Assembly: GCF_030010415.1 (NCBI RefSeq)
Contig: NZ_JASCSA010000007.1
Reading direction: 5' to 3' (one strand)
Length of the DNA stretch: 64,000 nt
From: Cobetia amphilecti
Lineage (GTDB): Bacteria; Pseudomonadota; Gammaproteobacteria; Pseudomonadales; Halomonadaceae
Below, one piece after another: positions 44,480 to 53,537 of the stretch. Below the pieces are notes generated by a model. The model was not told the origin of the DNA and did not search any database. It worked only from the letters and a program-made list of their open reading frames with translations. The position numbers were made by a program, and so were the translations under genes. Position 1 is the stretch's first letter; the number at the start of each line of letters is the position of its first letter.

Positions 44480-47410
44480 TCAGTGCGCGGGTTGCCTGGC
44501 GTGGCTATCGGCTGCGGGCGGCAGTGAGTTGAAGCACAGCACGCGTTTGCGTCCGGCGCGTTTCGCCTCATAGAGCGCATTGTCGGCCATGTTGAACAGC
44601 GCGTCGGTGGCCTGGCTGTCATGTGGCGCATTGGCGACCCCGGCGGAGAAGCTCAAGCCGGTCAGCGGCCCCAGCGTCTCATGCTCGAAGACTTCTTCGT
44701 GGAAGGCTTCGAGAATGGCCTCGACGCGTGCACGTGATACCGCTGCGCTGGCACCGGGAATCAGGATCACGAACTCCTCGCCGCCGTAGCGACAGGCTTC
44801 ATCGGAGCTGCGCAGCGACTCACGTATCAGGTTGGCCAGACGCGTGAGGACCTGATCGCCCATCTCGTGCCCGTAGGTATCGTTGACCTGCTTGAAGTGG
44901 TCGAGATCCAGCACCACCAGGGACAGCGGGTTGCCGATGCTGGCCTCGGCCAGTTTCTGGGGCAGCACCTCATTGAGGTGACGACGATTGAAGAGGCGCG
45001 TCAGCGTGTCCTTGCGCGCCTCATGTGCCAGACCCCGCTTCAACTGCAGGTCGGCCAGTGCCAGCATCACCAGGTGGCTGACATCTTCCGCCAGGGGCTG
45101 CAGGCGCTCCAGGCTGTCCTCTTCCGGCGGGATCAGCAGCACGAATTCCCCCACCTGGCCATCCCCGACCGTCAGCGTCTGCTTGAGGTGACGAGCATCT
45201 GTGGGTGGTGTTCCCCAGTTGATATGCATCGTCTGATTGATGTCATTCGGGTCATGCAGGGTCACGTTGCCTTCGCAGCCGGCGAACAGGCTGGGCAGAC
45301 GAACATTGAGCTGGGTGATGATCTCATCGAGCTGGGAGCAGGTCAGCAGGCATTCCGCGAGGTGATGGATCTGGCTGCGGCTCTCGGAGAGTCGCGACAG
45401 CTTGAGGTTGGCGGCCTGCAGGTCGCGTTGGGCACGCTTGCGATCGGTGATGTCGTGAACGATGGAGAACAGCAGGGTACGGCCGTTCAGGTCCACCGGG
45501 CCGGTAAAGATCTCGACATCACGCAATTCACCGTTGGCAAGCTGATGGCTGGCCTCGAAGTGGTTGTCGGTACGGTTGACGACCGCACGAATGCGCTTGG
45601 AGAGCGACTGGCTGGCCAGCACGTTGATACGGCCCAGTGGCATGCCGCACATCTCGCCGATGCTGTAGCCATAGAAGTCGGCGGCGACCGGGTTGGCATC
45701 GATGATCTCGGCAAGCTCCGGGTCGATCAGCAGCTTGATGGCGTTGCCGGTGCTGAAGACTTCCTGATACAGGGTCGCGTTCTCTTCGAGCAACTCGATG
45801 GCGCGGCGGCGGTCCTCGATATTGTTGATCAATACCAGGGTGCGCTCCTCGCCCTCGAGCGGCGTGAGGGTGACTTCCGCCCAGAACATCTGCCCCGTGT
45901 CGGTCTGCATGTGGTATTCGTCCTGGAAGCTGCCGCCTTCGCGCTGCAGCTGGCCCCAGGCACGTTTCATGCGACTGATCTCATCCAGTGAGAACAGCCC
46001 CCACAGCGATTGCTGGAAAAGCTCGGCATCACTCTTGCCCAGCAGGGCATGCATGGCCGAGTTGGCATCCGCGATGGTGCCATCCCGGTCGGCGACGATG
46101 ATGCCCACCGGGGCGGAGTGATAGATGGAGCGCAGGCGGGCACGGCTGCTGATCAGGCGTTGCTGCTGCTCCTTGATCCAGTCGATATCGCTGTGAGTAC
46201 CGATCATGCGCAGGGGCCGGCCATCCTCGGCACGCTCCACCACGCGTCCCTGATCGAGAATCCACTTCCATTCACCGTTGCGCGTCAGCATGCGGTGCTC
46301 GTTGCGATATTCTGCGCTGTGGCCTTCAAAGTGCTGTTTCAGGTCGTCGAGGGTGCGCGGCATGTCATCCGGGTGGATGCGTGATTTCCACTCATCGAAG
46401 CTGCTGCCGATCTCGTGTTCCTGGAAGCCGAGCGTCGCCTTCCACTGCGGAGAGTAGAAGACGTGATCGGTATCCTGCTTCCAGTCCCAGACGCCGGCGC
46501 CTGAGCCTTCCAGCGCGAACTGCCAGCGTTGTTCGGCCTCGCCCAGGGCGTCACTCATCTTCTGCAGCTGCTGATAGGGGTAGACCATGCGCGATGAATA
46601 GATGGCGTGATAGATCATCGCGTAGGCCACCACCTTGTACAGATGGCCGAGCAGATTGAAGACATCGAAGGCAGTGGCATAGAGCGTGAAGCACAGCTCG
46701 GAAATCCCCGTGGCCAGCGCCGCGACCGCCAGCCAGCCGGCATTGGTGCCTTCAGGCAGTCGGCGCGCGCCGAGCAGAAGTACCGCGGCCAGCACAGCGC
46801 TCAGCGCCAGGGCCCACTCGTAGCCGATCTTCCAGGCGGTCAGGCCGCTGCCGACGATGAAGGTCTCTGGCAGGAAGTCGAGATGAAAGAGGCCTATCCA
46901 GCTCACCGCCAGCCCGATGGCGAGCGTCAAGCCAAAGGCCAGGGGCAGATAGCGACGCGGCACGGGGCGGGCTGTCAGCAGGCAGGGGGCCAGCAGCGCG
47001 ATGATGAAGGCGGTCCGCCCTGCCAGCCAGAAGTGGATGGCCTTGCTGACGGAGGCTTCGCTGACGAAGTCGGGCATGCCGTCGTAGCTGAAGATATGCA
47101 CCATGTCGAAGAAGGCGGAGAGCATGAAGGCGCATCCCATGACCAGAAAGCTGGTCGGCAGCGTCCGACGGTGCCCCTGGAAGATGGAGACGGCAGACAT
47201 CAGTGCGACCAGTATCGCGCCCATTTCCAGCAGTGAATGCGGGACGAGGTAATGTCCGACCGAGCTGAACAGCTGCGGACGCGGCACCACGATCAAGACC
47301 ACCATGATCGCCAGCATGACAAGCAGCATCGCCGTGCCGGCATTGGGCAGCTGTGTGCGTGTCCCCAGGAAGGGGCGCTTGAGAACGGTAGAGAGAGAGC
47401 GAGAGGACAT
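44480..47410 (-). CDS. Membrane diguanylate cyclase: MASE3, three PAS domains, GAF-like, GGDEF
   Basis: A 976-residue protein that should make c-di-GMP. The N-terminal MASE3-type sensor has seven or eight membrane segments in residues 25-265. PAS domains follow at about 283-400, 425-540 and 550-665 (each ending in a PAC-like DITDRKR, NIEDRRR or THSDIDW segment). A GAF-like region spans about 690-805. The C-terminal GGDEF domain has an active-site GGEEF at 876-880 and an intact inhibitory I-site RSSD at 867-870. No EAL domain. The upstream in-frame TTG at 47416 is less likely than ATG 47410. Confidence 0.95.
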   Translation of the reverse strand: MSSRSLSTVLKRPFLGTRTQLPNAGTAMLLVMLAIMVVLIVVPRPQLFSSVGHYLVPHSLLEMGAILVALMSAVSIFQGHRRTLPTSFLVMGCAFMLSAFFDMVHIFSYDGMPDFVSEASVSKAIHFWLAGRTAFIIALLAPCLLTARPVPRRYLPLAFGLTLAIGLAVSWIGLFHLDFLPETFIVGSGLTAWKIGYEWALALSAVLAAVLLLGARRLPEGTNAGWLAVAALATGISELCFTLYATAFDVFNLLGHLYKVVAYAMIYHAIYSSRMVYPYQQLQKMSDALGEAEQRWQFALEGSGAGVWDWKQDTDHVFYSPQWKATLGFQEHEIGSSFDEWKSRIHPDDMPRTLDDLKQHFEGHSAEYRNEHRMLTRNGEWKWILDQGRVVERAEDGRPLRMIGTHSDIDWIKEQQQRLISSRARLRSIYHSAPVGIIVADRDGTIADANSAMHALLGKSDAELFQQSLWGLFSLDEISRMKRAWGQLQREGGSFQDEYHMQTDTGQMFWAEVTLTPLEGEERTLVLINNIEDRRRAIELLEENATLYQEVFSTGNAIKLLIDPELAEIIDANPVAADFYGYSIGEMCGMPLGRINVLASQSLSKRIRAVVNRTDNHFEASHQLANGELRDVEIFTGPVDLNGRTLLFSIVHDITDRKRAQRDLQAANLKLSRLSESRSQIHHLAECLLTCSQLDEIITQLNVRLPSLFAGCEGNVTLHDPNDINQTMHINWGTPPTDARHLKQTLTVGDGQVGEFVLLIPPEEDSLERLQPLAEDVSHLVMLALADLQLKRGLAHEARKDTLTRLFNRRHLNEVLPQKLAEASIGNPLSLVVLDLDHFKQVNDTYGHEMGDQVLTRLANLIRESLRSSDEACRYGGEEFVILIPGASAAVSRARVEAILEAFHEEVFEHETLGPLTGLSFSAGVANAPHDSQATDALFNMADNALYEAKRAGRKRVLCFNSLPPAADSHARQPAH

Positions 47411-47416
47411 GGGCAA

Positions 47417-47961
47417 TCCGTGCGCGTGAAAGGGGATGACCGGTGACTGCGTAACTACAGGATAGAATAGATTGTTTACATTATCCTAACAGAAAATAAC
47501 CTGACGTAGCGTTTGGTATTAATTGCGTAGCCGTTTAGGCAGGGGCCGAGAGCAGGTTGGGAGCCACGATGCTGTCTGGCCATGTCAGCAGCGGGGCCAG
47601 CAGGGAGGACGGCGGGAGCAGGCAATGGCGGGCAGCGCGCCGGGGGGGAGGTCTTGATCGCGAACGAAGTGTATCGCCAGCCGGCGTCTTTGCCCGTCGG
47701 CGCCTTTGCCCGTCGGTGTTAGTGCCACTCGGTTACGTTACCCGTTGGTGTCTTGCAGCAAGAGGCACCGCGTTGGCGAGTCTGGCGCTGAAGCGTCAGT
47801 CAGGGCCGAGCCTGAGGAAAGGACTTGAGGAAAGAGCTTATAGAGAGGGCTTGCGGAGAAAGCAGGAGGTGTCAGGCAAGAAGCAAGCAGCAACCGTCAC
47901 GACGGATGTGGCGCAGTACAGGCCATGTCATCGCCATGACGGCTGCCGGAGCAGGCGGCAA
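47417..47961. other. Non-coding 0.5 kb region upstream of the diguanylate cyclase
   Basis: The first 100 bases are AT-rich and probably hold the leftward promoter of the cyclase gene. The rest is GC-rich with no plausible gene on either strand. It contains a 16-base near-tandem repeat (CGGCGTCTTTGCCCGT at 47682-47697, then CGGCGCCTTTGCCCGT at 47698-47713), and a cluster of GGA triplets around 47816-47870. No U-tract terminator is seen. Confidence 0.4.
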
Positions 47962-48219
47962 TCAGTTGCCGAGTGCGGCCGTGATGATGTGGTACTTGTC
48001 CATCAGCTCTTCCTGGCTTTCCTTGTTGGCCGGGTCGAGCGGGATGCAGTCGACAGGGCAGACCTGCTGACATTGCGGCTCATCGAAGTGTCCGACGCAT
48101 TCGGTGCACAGGTCCGGGTCGATGACGTAGATCTCTTCCCCCGGCGAGATGGCCCCATTGGGACATTCCGGCTCGCAGACGTCGCAGTTGATGCACTCAT
48201 CAGTGATGATCAGGGCCAT
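47962..48219 (-). CDS. yfhL: Ferredoxin, 2[4Fe-4S] YfhL type
   Basis: An 85-residue ferredoxin. Cysteines lie in CINCDVCEPECPNGAI and CTECVGHFDEPQCQQVCPVDCI, the extended second-cluster loop of the YfhL/Allochromatium type. Low-potential electron transfer; in some bacteria it supports tRNA hydroxylation. I chose ATG 48219 (MALIITDECI); the frame extends upstream into coaD. It lies ten bases after coaD, the same order as in Pseudomonas, and is cotranscribed with it. Confidence 0.96.
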   Translation of the reverse strand: MALIITDECINCDVCEPECPNGAISPGEEIYVIDPDLCTECVGHFDEPQCQQVCPVDCIPLDPANKESQEELMDKYHIITAALGN

Positions 48220-48229
48220 GATGCTGTCC

Positions 48230-48739
48230 TCAGCTTGTGGCGGTGTCGTCGTCGGTAGCGGAGAAATGCCGGGCGAGGGTCTCGTCCACCAGCGGATGCA
48301 CCAGACGCGACACATCACCGCCATGACGCGATATCTCGCGCACGATGGTCGATGAAATGTAGGAGTTCTGTAATTCCGGGGTCAGGAACAGGCTATCGAC
48401 GTGCGGTGCCTGGGCCCGGTTCATGTTGGCCAGCTGCAGTTCGTACTCGAAGTCGGAGACCGCACGCAGGCCGCGCAGAATGATACGCGCATTCTGCTGC
48501 TCAAGCAGCTCTGTCAGCAGGCAGCTGAAACCGATGACCTCGACATTGTCGAGATGCGCCAGAATCCGGCGTGCCAGATCGATGCGCATCTCCAGCGGCA
48601 GCGCGGGGCGTTTGCTGGGGCTGTAAGCCACCGCGACCACCACCTTGTCGAACAGGCGGGCGCCGCGCTCGATCAGGTCGGTATGGCCATTGGTGATCGG
48701 GTCGAAGGTGCCGGGATAGACGGCAATGTTCTTGGGCAT
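48230..48739 (-). CDS. coaD: Phosphopantetheine adenylyltransferase
   Basis: A 169-residue enzyme that makes dephospho-CoA from 4'-phosphopantetheine and ATP, the penultimate step of CoA synthesis. The nucleotidyltransferase motif VYPGTFDPITNGHTDLIERG with T/HxGH is near residue 9-22. LRAVSDFEYELQLANMNR and ISSTIVREISRHGGDVSRLV are the classic C-terminal blocks. Length is typical (about 160). Confidence 0.98.
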   Translation of the reverse strand: MPKNIAVYPGTFDPITNGHTDLIERGARLFDKVVVAVAYSPSKRPALPLEMRIDLARRILAHLDNVEVIGFSCLLTELLEQQNARIILRGLRAVSDFEYELQLANMNRAQAPHVDSLFLTPELQNSYISSTIVREISRHGGDVSRLVHPLVDETLARHFSATDDDTATS

Positions 48740-48966
48740 GACGAACTCGAGCTCTGTCGGCAGCGGGTCAGCCTGGTGACCGGCTGCAGTGGACGACGAA
48801 GGATGAGGAGTCGCAGAAGGCCGGAGCGCAGTGGCTGTCGCGCCGCCGGCTCCCCCGGTACGCCGAGTGTAGAACCCCTCGCGCGGCTTGCCAGTCGCGG
48901 GAGGGGATTCGTCAGCGAGTGCGCAACCCGGGAGGGGTAGCGAGCCGGTCTTGCAGCGAGCCTGGC

Positions 48967-50868
48967 TTACAGCGAACCGAAGGGGTTGTCGACCTTGAGC
49001 GAGACGGGCTTCGCATAGCCGGGGATACGGATTTCGCGATCCGTGATCTCCAGCTCCGGACCTTCGAGCACGCCTTCACCGAAGCGATAGGTCGGCGTGA
49101 ATTCGCCGCGCTGTGCCTTGTCCAGATAGTCGGCGCGACGCTGCTCGCAGAGACCGCTGCGCTCACGCCAGGCAGCCAGTGCTGCCTCACCATGTCGCGC
49201 CGCCAGCAACTTCAGCGTGACGTCTGCCGACAGCACCACGCCACTGGCGTTGTTGCCACCGAAGCCCTTGGCATTGATGAAGGCGACGTCTGCGGTGAAC
49301 TCGCGCGCCTCGCGGCGGATGTCGAGGTGGCTGTGATGCACGTCATCGGCGATGGCATCCAGCGTCGGGATACCCGGCAGGATGCCGGTCGCCATGCTGC
49401 CGAGCGCCGACACTGCCTGATCGCCCGCGGCACTGCCCTGGCTGTGGCCGATGAAGGATTTTACTGCCACCACAGGCCAGGCCTGGATGTCGTTGGCGCG
49501 AGCCACTTCATTGAGCACGTGGGATTCGGTGGTGCGGTTCTTCGGCGTGGAGGTGGCATGGGCGTGCACGAAGCTGCGCTGGCGCACGCCTTCATCGCCG
49601 ACGATATCGCGCGCCAGTGCCACCGCCTTGCTCAGCGTGATGTAGTTGCCGACGCCGGGCGCCGAGATGGAGCGCTTCCAGCCGTCGGCATTGACGAACA
49701 CGTCCGGCACGCTGCCGATGATGCGAGCGCCGGTGTCCAGCGCCAGATCATCCGCCATCAGGATCACGAACTGGGTCGCTTCCGCGATGGTGAAGCCACA
49801 ATTGCGCGCGAACGGGCGACAGGCCTTCTGGTAATCGCTGTCCGTGAGCACTTCCAGCGCGTCGAGGGCCTTGAGGCTCTCGTCATCGGCCAGGGCACCC
49901 ATGCTGCGGAAGCCCTCGATGACTTCCGGCGTGATCGGCGCATCGGCGGTGCCGACCATCACCACACGGCGACGGCCGCTGCGGATGTCGTTCAGGCCCA
50001 GCTTCAGGTTGTAGAGGAAGCTTGCGCATGCGCCCATCGCGGCACCGGCGCCGCCGACATTGCCCAGCACGTAGGCATTGAGGAAGTCGGCGGGCATCTG
50101 GGCATAGCCCAGCGGCATCTGCTTGGAGGTGGCGCGCTCGCCGGCTACGAAGGACTTCATCAATCCGCCCCAGCCTTCGGCATCCATCTGGCCGATGGAG
50201 TTGCCGGCGTAGACGGCAATATCGTCCGGATCGAGGCTATCGCGCAGCGCATCCCAGTCCAGGCCGCTGTCGCCGAGGCAATCGCTGGCACCGAAGATGG
50301 TCATCGACAGGCCGCGCGGGTGATGCACGCTGCGATAGAGCTGCTCCGGCGCGAAGCCACTGGGCAGCTGACCCGCGGCGCGCACCAGCGCCTGACGATG
50401 ATCGGGCAGCAGGACATCGAATTCGCCGGCCGGTACCGTGACTTCGACATGACGGTTATCCAGCTCGCGGATCTGCCAGTCAGCGGGCGGCTGTTCCGGC
50501 AGCTGGCGGCTGCGCAGCGTGAAGGTCAAGTCCTGGCCCAGCGTCAGCTTTGACTGACGATTGGCAGGAATGCCGGTCGCGTTGAAGCGCTCGTCTTCAA
50601 TGCGACGAATCAGGGTGTGGGACAGCACCTGGTCTGCCAGACGCTCCGCAAGCGCCTGAGCCTCGGCGGGCTGGCCTTCGGCATCGAACCACTGGCCCTG
50701 ATCATCGCAGCGGGCGAGGTTCATGAGCGACGCGAGACCCAGCAGGGTCTCTTGACGGTCTGTCTCCGGCAGGGAGTCGAGCACCGTGCGTCGGAACGCC
50801 TGATGGCCCGAAGTTCTGCCGGCGGCATTGACGCCGCCCATGCCGACGATCACCGGTAAGTGTGACAA
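48967..50868 (-). CDS. fabY: Beta-ketoacyl-ACP synthase FabY
   Basis: A 633-residue condensing enzyme that starts fatty-acid synthesis with acetyl-CoA and malonyl-ACP in Pseudomonas, replacing FabH. The thiolase-fold catalytic set is Cys in GGAGAAMGACASFLYNL, His in FVHAHATSTPKNRTTE and His in KSFIGHSQGSAAGD. I chose a TTG start at 50868 because SHLPVIVGMGGVNAAGR lines up with P. aeruginosa FabY (SRLPVIVGFGG), GAGGAAA precedes it, and the length then equals that protein within a residue. The ATG at 50976 would add 36 unrelated residues. Confidence 0.93.
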   Translation of the reverse strand: MSHLPVIVGMGGVNAAGRTSGHQAFRRTVLDSLPETDRQETLLGLASLMNLARCDDQGQWFDAEGQPAEAQALAERLADQVLSHTLIRRIEDERFNATGIPANRQSKLTLGQDLTFTLRSRQLPEQPPADWQIRELDNRHVEVTVPAGEFDVLLPDHRQALVRAAGQLPSGFAPEQLYRSVHHPRGLSMTIFGASDCLGDSGLDWDALRDSLDPDDIAVYAGNSIGQMDAEGWGGLMKSFVAGERATSKQMPLGYAQMPADFLNAYVLGNVGGAGAAMGACASFLYNLKLGLNDIRSGRRRVVMVGTADAPITPEVIEGFRSMGALADDESLKALDALEVLTDSDYQKACRPFARNCGFTIAEATQFVILMADDLALDTGARIIGSVPDVFVNADGWKRSISAPGVGNYITLSKAVALARDIVGDEGVRQRSFVHAHATSTPKNRTTESHVLNEVARANDIQAWPVVAVKSFIGHSQGSAAGDQAVSALGSMATGILPGIPTLDAIADDVHHSHLDIRREAREFTADVAFINAKGFGGNNASGVVLSADVTLKLLAARHGEAALAAWRERSGLCEQRRADYLDKAQRGEFTPTYRFGEGVLEGPELEITDREIRIPGYAKPVSLKVDNPFGSL

Positions 50869-51090
50869 GCCGCTTTCCTCGTAAAAATACTGTGAGTCGT
50901 TGGTCTGGGCGATACCTCTGCGGATATTCGTCCAAATGATGGGCGGATGATAACACCCCCTCAATACAGGCGTCATGCACCCCCGCCTCTACGCGGGCGC
51001 GCCAGCGAGCGCTTGCTGCGAACACTGTGCGATATCTCTGCGCTCAGTGCGAGTCTCGGCGGCCTGTTTTTGTACTCGTCATGGCGCGGG

Positions 51091-51197
51091 ATGACAGTGA
51101 TTAAACGTTTGTTTGATTTTCGGATCGCAAGCTGCCATTCTGTCGTGGCTGTTTGAGTTGGTGTAGGCGCGTGCCGCGAGGCAGGCGCCTTTTTTTG
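51091..51197 (+). other. Possible leader peptide or small RNA with terminator
   Basis: A 21-codon open frame (51091-51156, starting MTVIKRLFDF and ending in VVAV) is followed nine bases later by an intrinsic terminator: AGGCGC-GTGCC with GGC-A-GGCGCCT (one mismatch) at 51165-51190 and a run of eight T. It sits in a 450-base gap between fabY and the methyltransferase gene. The frame has GCGGG just upstream. It is unclear whether the peptide is made; the terminator itself is convincing (0.8). Confidence 0.4.
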
Positions 51198-51319
51198 TGC
51201 CCAGCCCTTCCTGCGCCGCCAGCCCCGGATGGGCTGTACGCCACATGGCGCAGCCCGATGCAGGCGCATCTGCTAGACTCCGCGCGTGATTTTCCTGCCC
51301 GTTGCTATCGGAACTGCTG

Positions 51320-52009
51320 ATGTACGCCAACTCCCGCCAGATCGATTCCCCCCAGACCGGCCCCCACGAGGATATCGAGCGTCGCGTGCGCCGTGCGATG
51401 GCGCATCCGCTGCGCAAACCCGTGGCGGAGCATACCCGCGAAGCGTTCCTGCAAGCGCAACAGTGGTTGTCGGCTCAGGCGAAGCCCCTGTGGCTGGACA
51501 GTGGCTGCGGCGTCGGGCGATCGACCCGTCAGCTGGCACTGGCGCATCCGGATCATGCCGTCATCGGCGTGGACCGCAGCGAAGACCGCCTCAGCCGCAA
51601 GCATGGCGAGCTGCCGGACAACGCCTTGCTGGTGCGCGCAGACCTCGTCGACTTCTGGCGCCTGGCGCTCGCCGCGGGCTGGGCACCTGCGCATCACACC
51701 CTGCTGTACCCCAATCCTTATCCCAAGGCGCGCCATCTCAAGATGCGCTGGCAGGGCCACCCGGTGTTTCCGATCATCATGGCGCTGGGCGGTCAGCTTG
51801 AGCTGCGCACCAACTGGGAGATCTACGCCCGGGAATTCGCCCAGGCCATCGGGCATGCCACCGGTGTCGAGGTGACGGCGCACGCCTTCGAGCCGCAGGG
51901 TGATTATCTGACGCACTTCGAGCGCAAGTATCACGAGTCTGGCCAGGCGCTGTGGCGACTCGAATGCCAGCTTGAACACACGCCCGAGCGCTACCCGCTG
52001 CAGGTCTGA
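51320..52009 (+). CDS. TrmB-like SAM-dependent methyltransferase
   Basis: A 229-residue protein of the Methyltransf_4 (TrmB) family. The SAM site is in PLWLDSGCGVGRSTRQLAL with VIGVDRSEDRL as motif II. The tRNA-methyltransferase-like PYPKARHLKMRW (TrmB form PDPWHKKRH) is at about 133-144, and LRTNWEIYAREF follows. It lacks some residues of bona fide TrmB, and many gammaproteobacteria have this as a second paralog, so m7G46 formation is possible but not certain. ATG 51320 is preferred over 51302. Confidence 0.8.
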   Translation: MYANSRQIDSPQTGPHEDIERRVRRAMAHPLRKPVAEHTREAFLQAQQWLSAQAKPLWLDSGCGVGRSTRQLALAHPDHAVIGVDRSEDRLSRKHGELPDNALLVRADLVDFWRLALAAGWAPAHHTLLYPNPYPKARHLKMRWQGHPVFPIIMALGGQLELRTNWEIYAREFAQAIGHATGVEVTAHAFEPQGDYLTHFERKYHESGQALWRLECQLEHTPERYPLQV

Positions 52010-52015
52010 CGCGAT

Positions 52016-52942
52016 TCACGCCGGTGGCAGGTTCTGGTTGGCGATAGCGGCGTGGCTGTTGTGGAAGGTGTCGCGCAGTGACTGGCGCAGCCAGCTGGCC
52101 GCGGGGCCGCGAGGGCTGTCGCGGCGCGAGATCAGTTCGATATCGATGTCGGCGGTGGCGCCCAGCGCACTCAAGTCCAGAATCTTCAGGCGTTGCTGGA
52201 AGGGCGGGTAGTGGGCGATATGGCGCGGAACCTGCGCCCAGCCCAGTCCGCGCGTCGTAAGCTCAGCCATCGCATAGAAGCTGTTGAGCTGCCAGAAGCG
52301 CTGTGAGCGCGGTCCCTCGTGGCCGGGTTCCAGTTGCTGGCGTTGGCCGATCATCAGCTGGCGGTGATCGGCCAGATCACTGTGGGTCGGGCTCTCGAGC
52401 TGGGCCAGCGGGTGATCGCGTGCCACGATCAGCACCTGCTCCAGTCGCCCCAGCGCCTCGCGCTCCAGCGCCATGACACCCAGCGGCTGATAGAACAGGA
52501 TGCCGAGGTTGGCCTGGTGCTGCTCCACCCAGCGGGCCACCTCATCCTGCGCGCCATTGAGCAGATTCAGCATCAGCGTCGGGTATTGCACCGCCATCTT
52601 TTCCAGTACCGCCATCACCGGCGGCATCTCTACCAGCGCCTCATCGATCGCCAGCGTCAGGCTGGCTTCCAGCCCCTGGCTGAGGGTGCGGGCGCGTGCC
52701 TCCAGGCGCTGGCACTGCACCAGCACGCTGTTGGCTTCATGCAGCATGGCCTCGCCCGCGGGCGTCAGCACCGGCGTGCGAGGGCCGCGATCGAACAGCT
52801 CGCAGCCCAGGTCCAGCTCCAGATTGGCGATGGCGGTGCTGACCGCGGACTGCGCGCGCCCCAGACGCCGCGCCGCCGCCGAGAACGAGCCCGCCTCCGC
52901 CACGCAGCGCAGTGTCTGCAGTTGCTCCAGTGTCCAGTTCAT
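52016..52942 (-). CDS. LysR family transcriptional regulator (AceR-like by context)
   Basis: A 308-residue regulator with an N-terminal winged helix-turn-helix (MNWTLEQLQTLRCVAEAGSF, AAARRLGRAQSAVSTAIANL) and a C-terminal ligand-binding domain. It is divergent from a PACE-type efflux gene, the same layout as AceR-AceI in Acinetobacter, where the LysR protein activates the chlorhexidine exporter. That role is inferred from position. It is tail-to-tail with the methyltransferase gene, six bases apart. Confidence 0.92.
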   Translation of the reverse strand: MNWTLEQLQTLRCVAEAGSFSAAARRLGRAQSAVSTAIANLELDLGCELFDRGPRTPVLTPAGEAMLHEANSVLVQCQRLEARARTLSQGLEASLTLAIDEALVEMPPVMAVLEKMAVQYPTLMLNLLNGAQDEVARWVEQHQANLGILFYQPLGVMALEREALGRLEQVLIVARDHPLAQLESPTHSDLADHRQLMIGQRQQLEPGHEGPRSQRFWQLNSFYAMAELTTRGLGWAQVPRHIAHYPPFQQRLKILDLSALGATADIDIELISRRDSPRGPAASWLRQSLRDTFHNSHAAIANQNLPPA

Positions 52943-52961
52943 TGCCTCGCCTCGCGCCTTG

Positions 52962-52980
52962 ATCTATCTGAATAATAGAT
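52962..52980. promoter_or_regulatory. Candidate LysR operator between regulator and efflux gene
   Basis: A dyad ATCTAT-N7-ATAGAT, 20 bases upstream of the regulator start. It sits before the efflux gene promoter candidate (TTTAAA 52991-52996, 16-base spacer, TAGAAT 53013-53018). The spacing fits a LysR-type T-N11-A site, but that is only a sequence match. Confidence 0.5.
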
Positions 52981-53083
52981 GGATACCAACTTTAAACCAT
53001 CTTGTATCTCTCTAGAATGCCTCCTCCATCCGCGTCGTTCAGCCCATTCGGCATCACGCGCGGTGATCGAGAGGAGGTATGAC

Positions 53084-53533
53084 ATGCGTTCCAAGAAAGA
53101 ACGTCTGGCCCAGGCAGGATTGCTGGAATTGGGCGGCATCCTGATCGTGGCGCCGCTGTCGGCACTGGTCACGGGGCATGACCTGGCGAGCATGGGCAGC
53201 CTGGCGGTGGTGATGTCCACACTGGCGGTGATCTGGAGTACGGTCTGGAACTGGATGTTCGACCGCTGGGTGCCGACCCGCCAGCGCAGCGCGACCCAGC
53301 GCATCGCTCAGGCACTCGGCTTCGAGCTCGGCCTGGTACTGGTGACCGTCTTCATCGTGGCCGCCTGGCTCGACCTGGGGCTGTGGCAGGCATTGCTGCT
53401 GGATCTGGGCTTCGTTGCCTTCTTCCTGGTCTGGGCCATGATCTTCAATCCGCTGTTCGATGCCGTGATGAGTCGTCTGCTGGCGCGCAAGGCCGCGCGT
53501 GAGCAGCAGCTGGCCCCCCACAATACGAGGTGA
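53084..53533 (+). CDS. PACE family antimicrobial efflux transporter (AceI-like)
   Basis: A 149-residue membrane protein with two BTP repeats and four membrane segments. The N-terminal segment carries a membrane-embedded glutamate at residue 15 (LAQAGLLELGGI), matching the essential Glu15 of AceI. VIWSTVWNWMFDRW and VWAMIFNPLFDAVMSR are the two repeated PACE motifs. The family expels chlorhexidine, acriflavine and short diamines using H+. GAGGAGG precedes ATG 53084. It runs four bases ahead of the SMR gene and forms an operon with it. Confidence 0.9.
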   Translation: MRSKKERLAQAGLLELGGILIVAPLSALVTGHDLASMGSLAVVMSTLAVIWSTVWNWMFDRWVPTRQRSATQRIAQALGFELGLVLVTVFIVAAWLDLGLWQALLLDLGFVAFFLVWAMIFNPLFDAVMSRLLARKAAREQQLAPHNTR

Positions 53534-53537
53534 TTCG

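Noticed and set aside
47557..48258. A 233-codon + strand frame ahead of coaD
   Set aside because: It runs antisense through the well-supported YfhL ferredoxin and lacks any domain.
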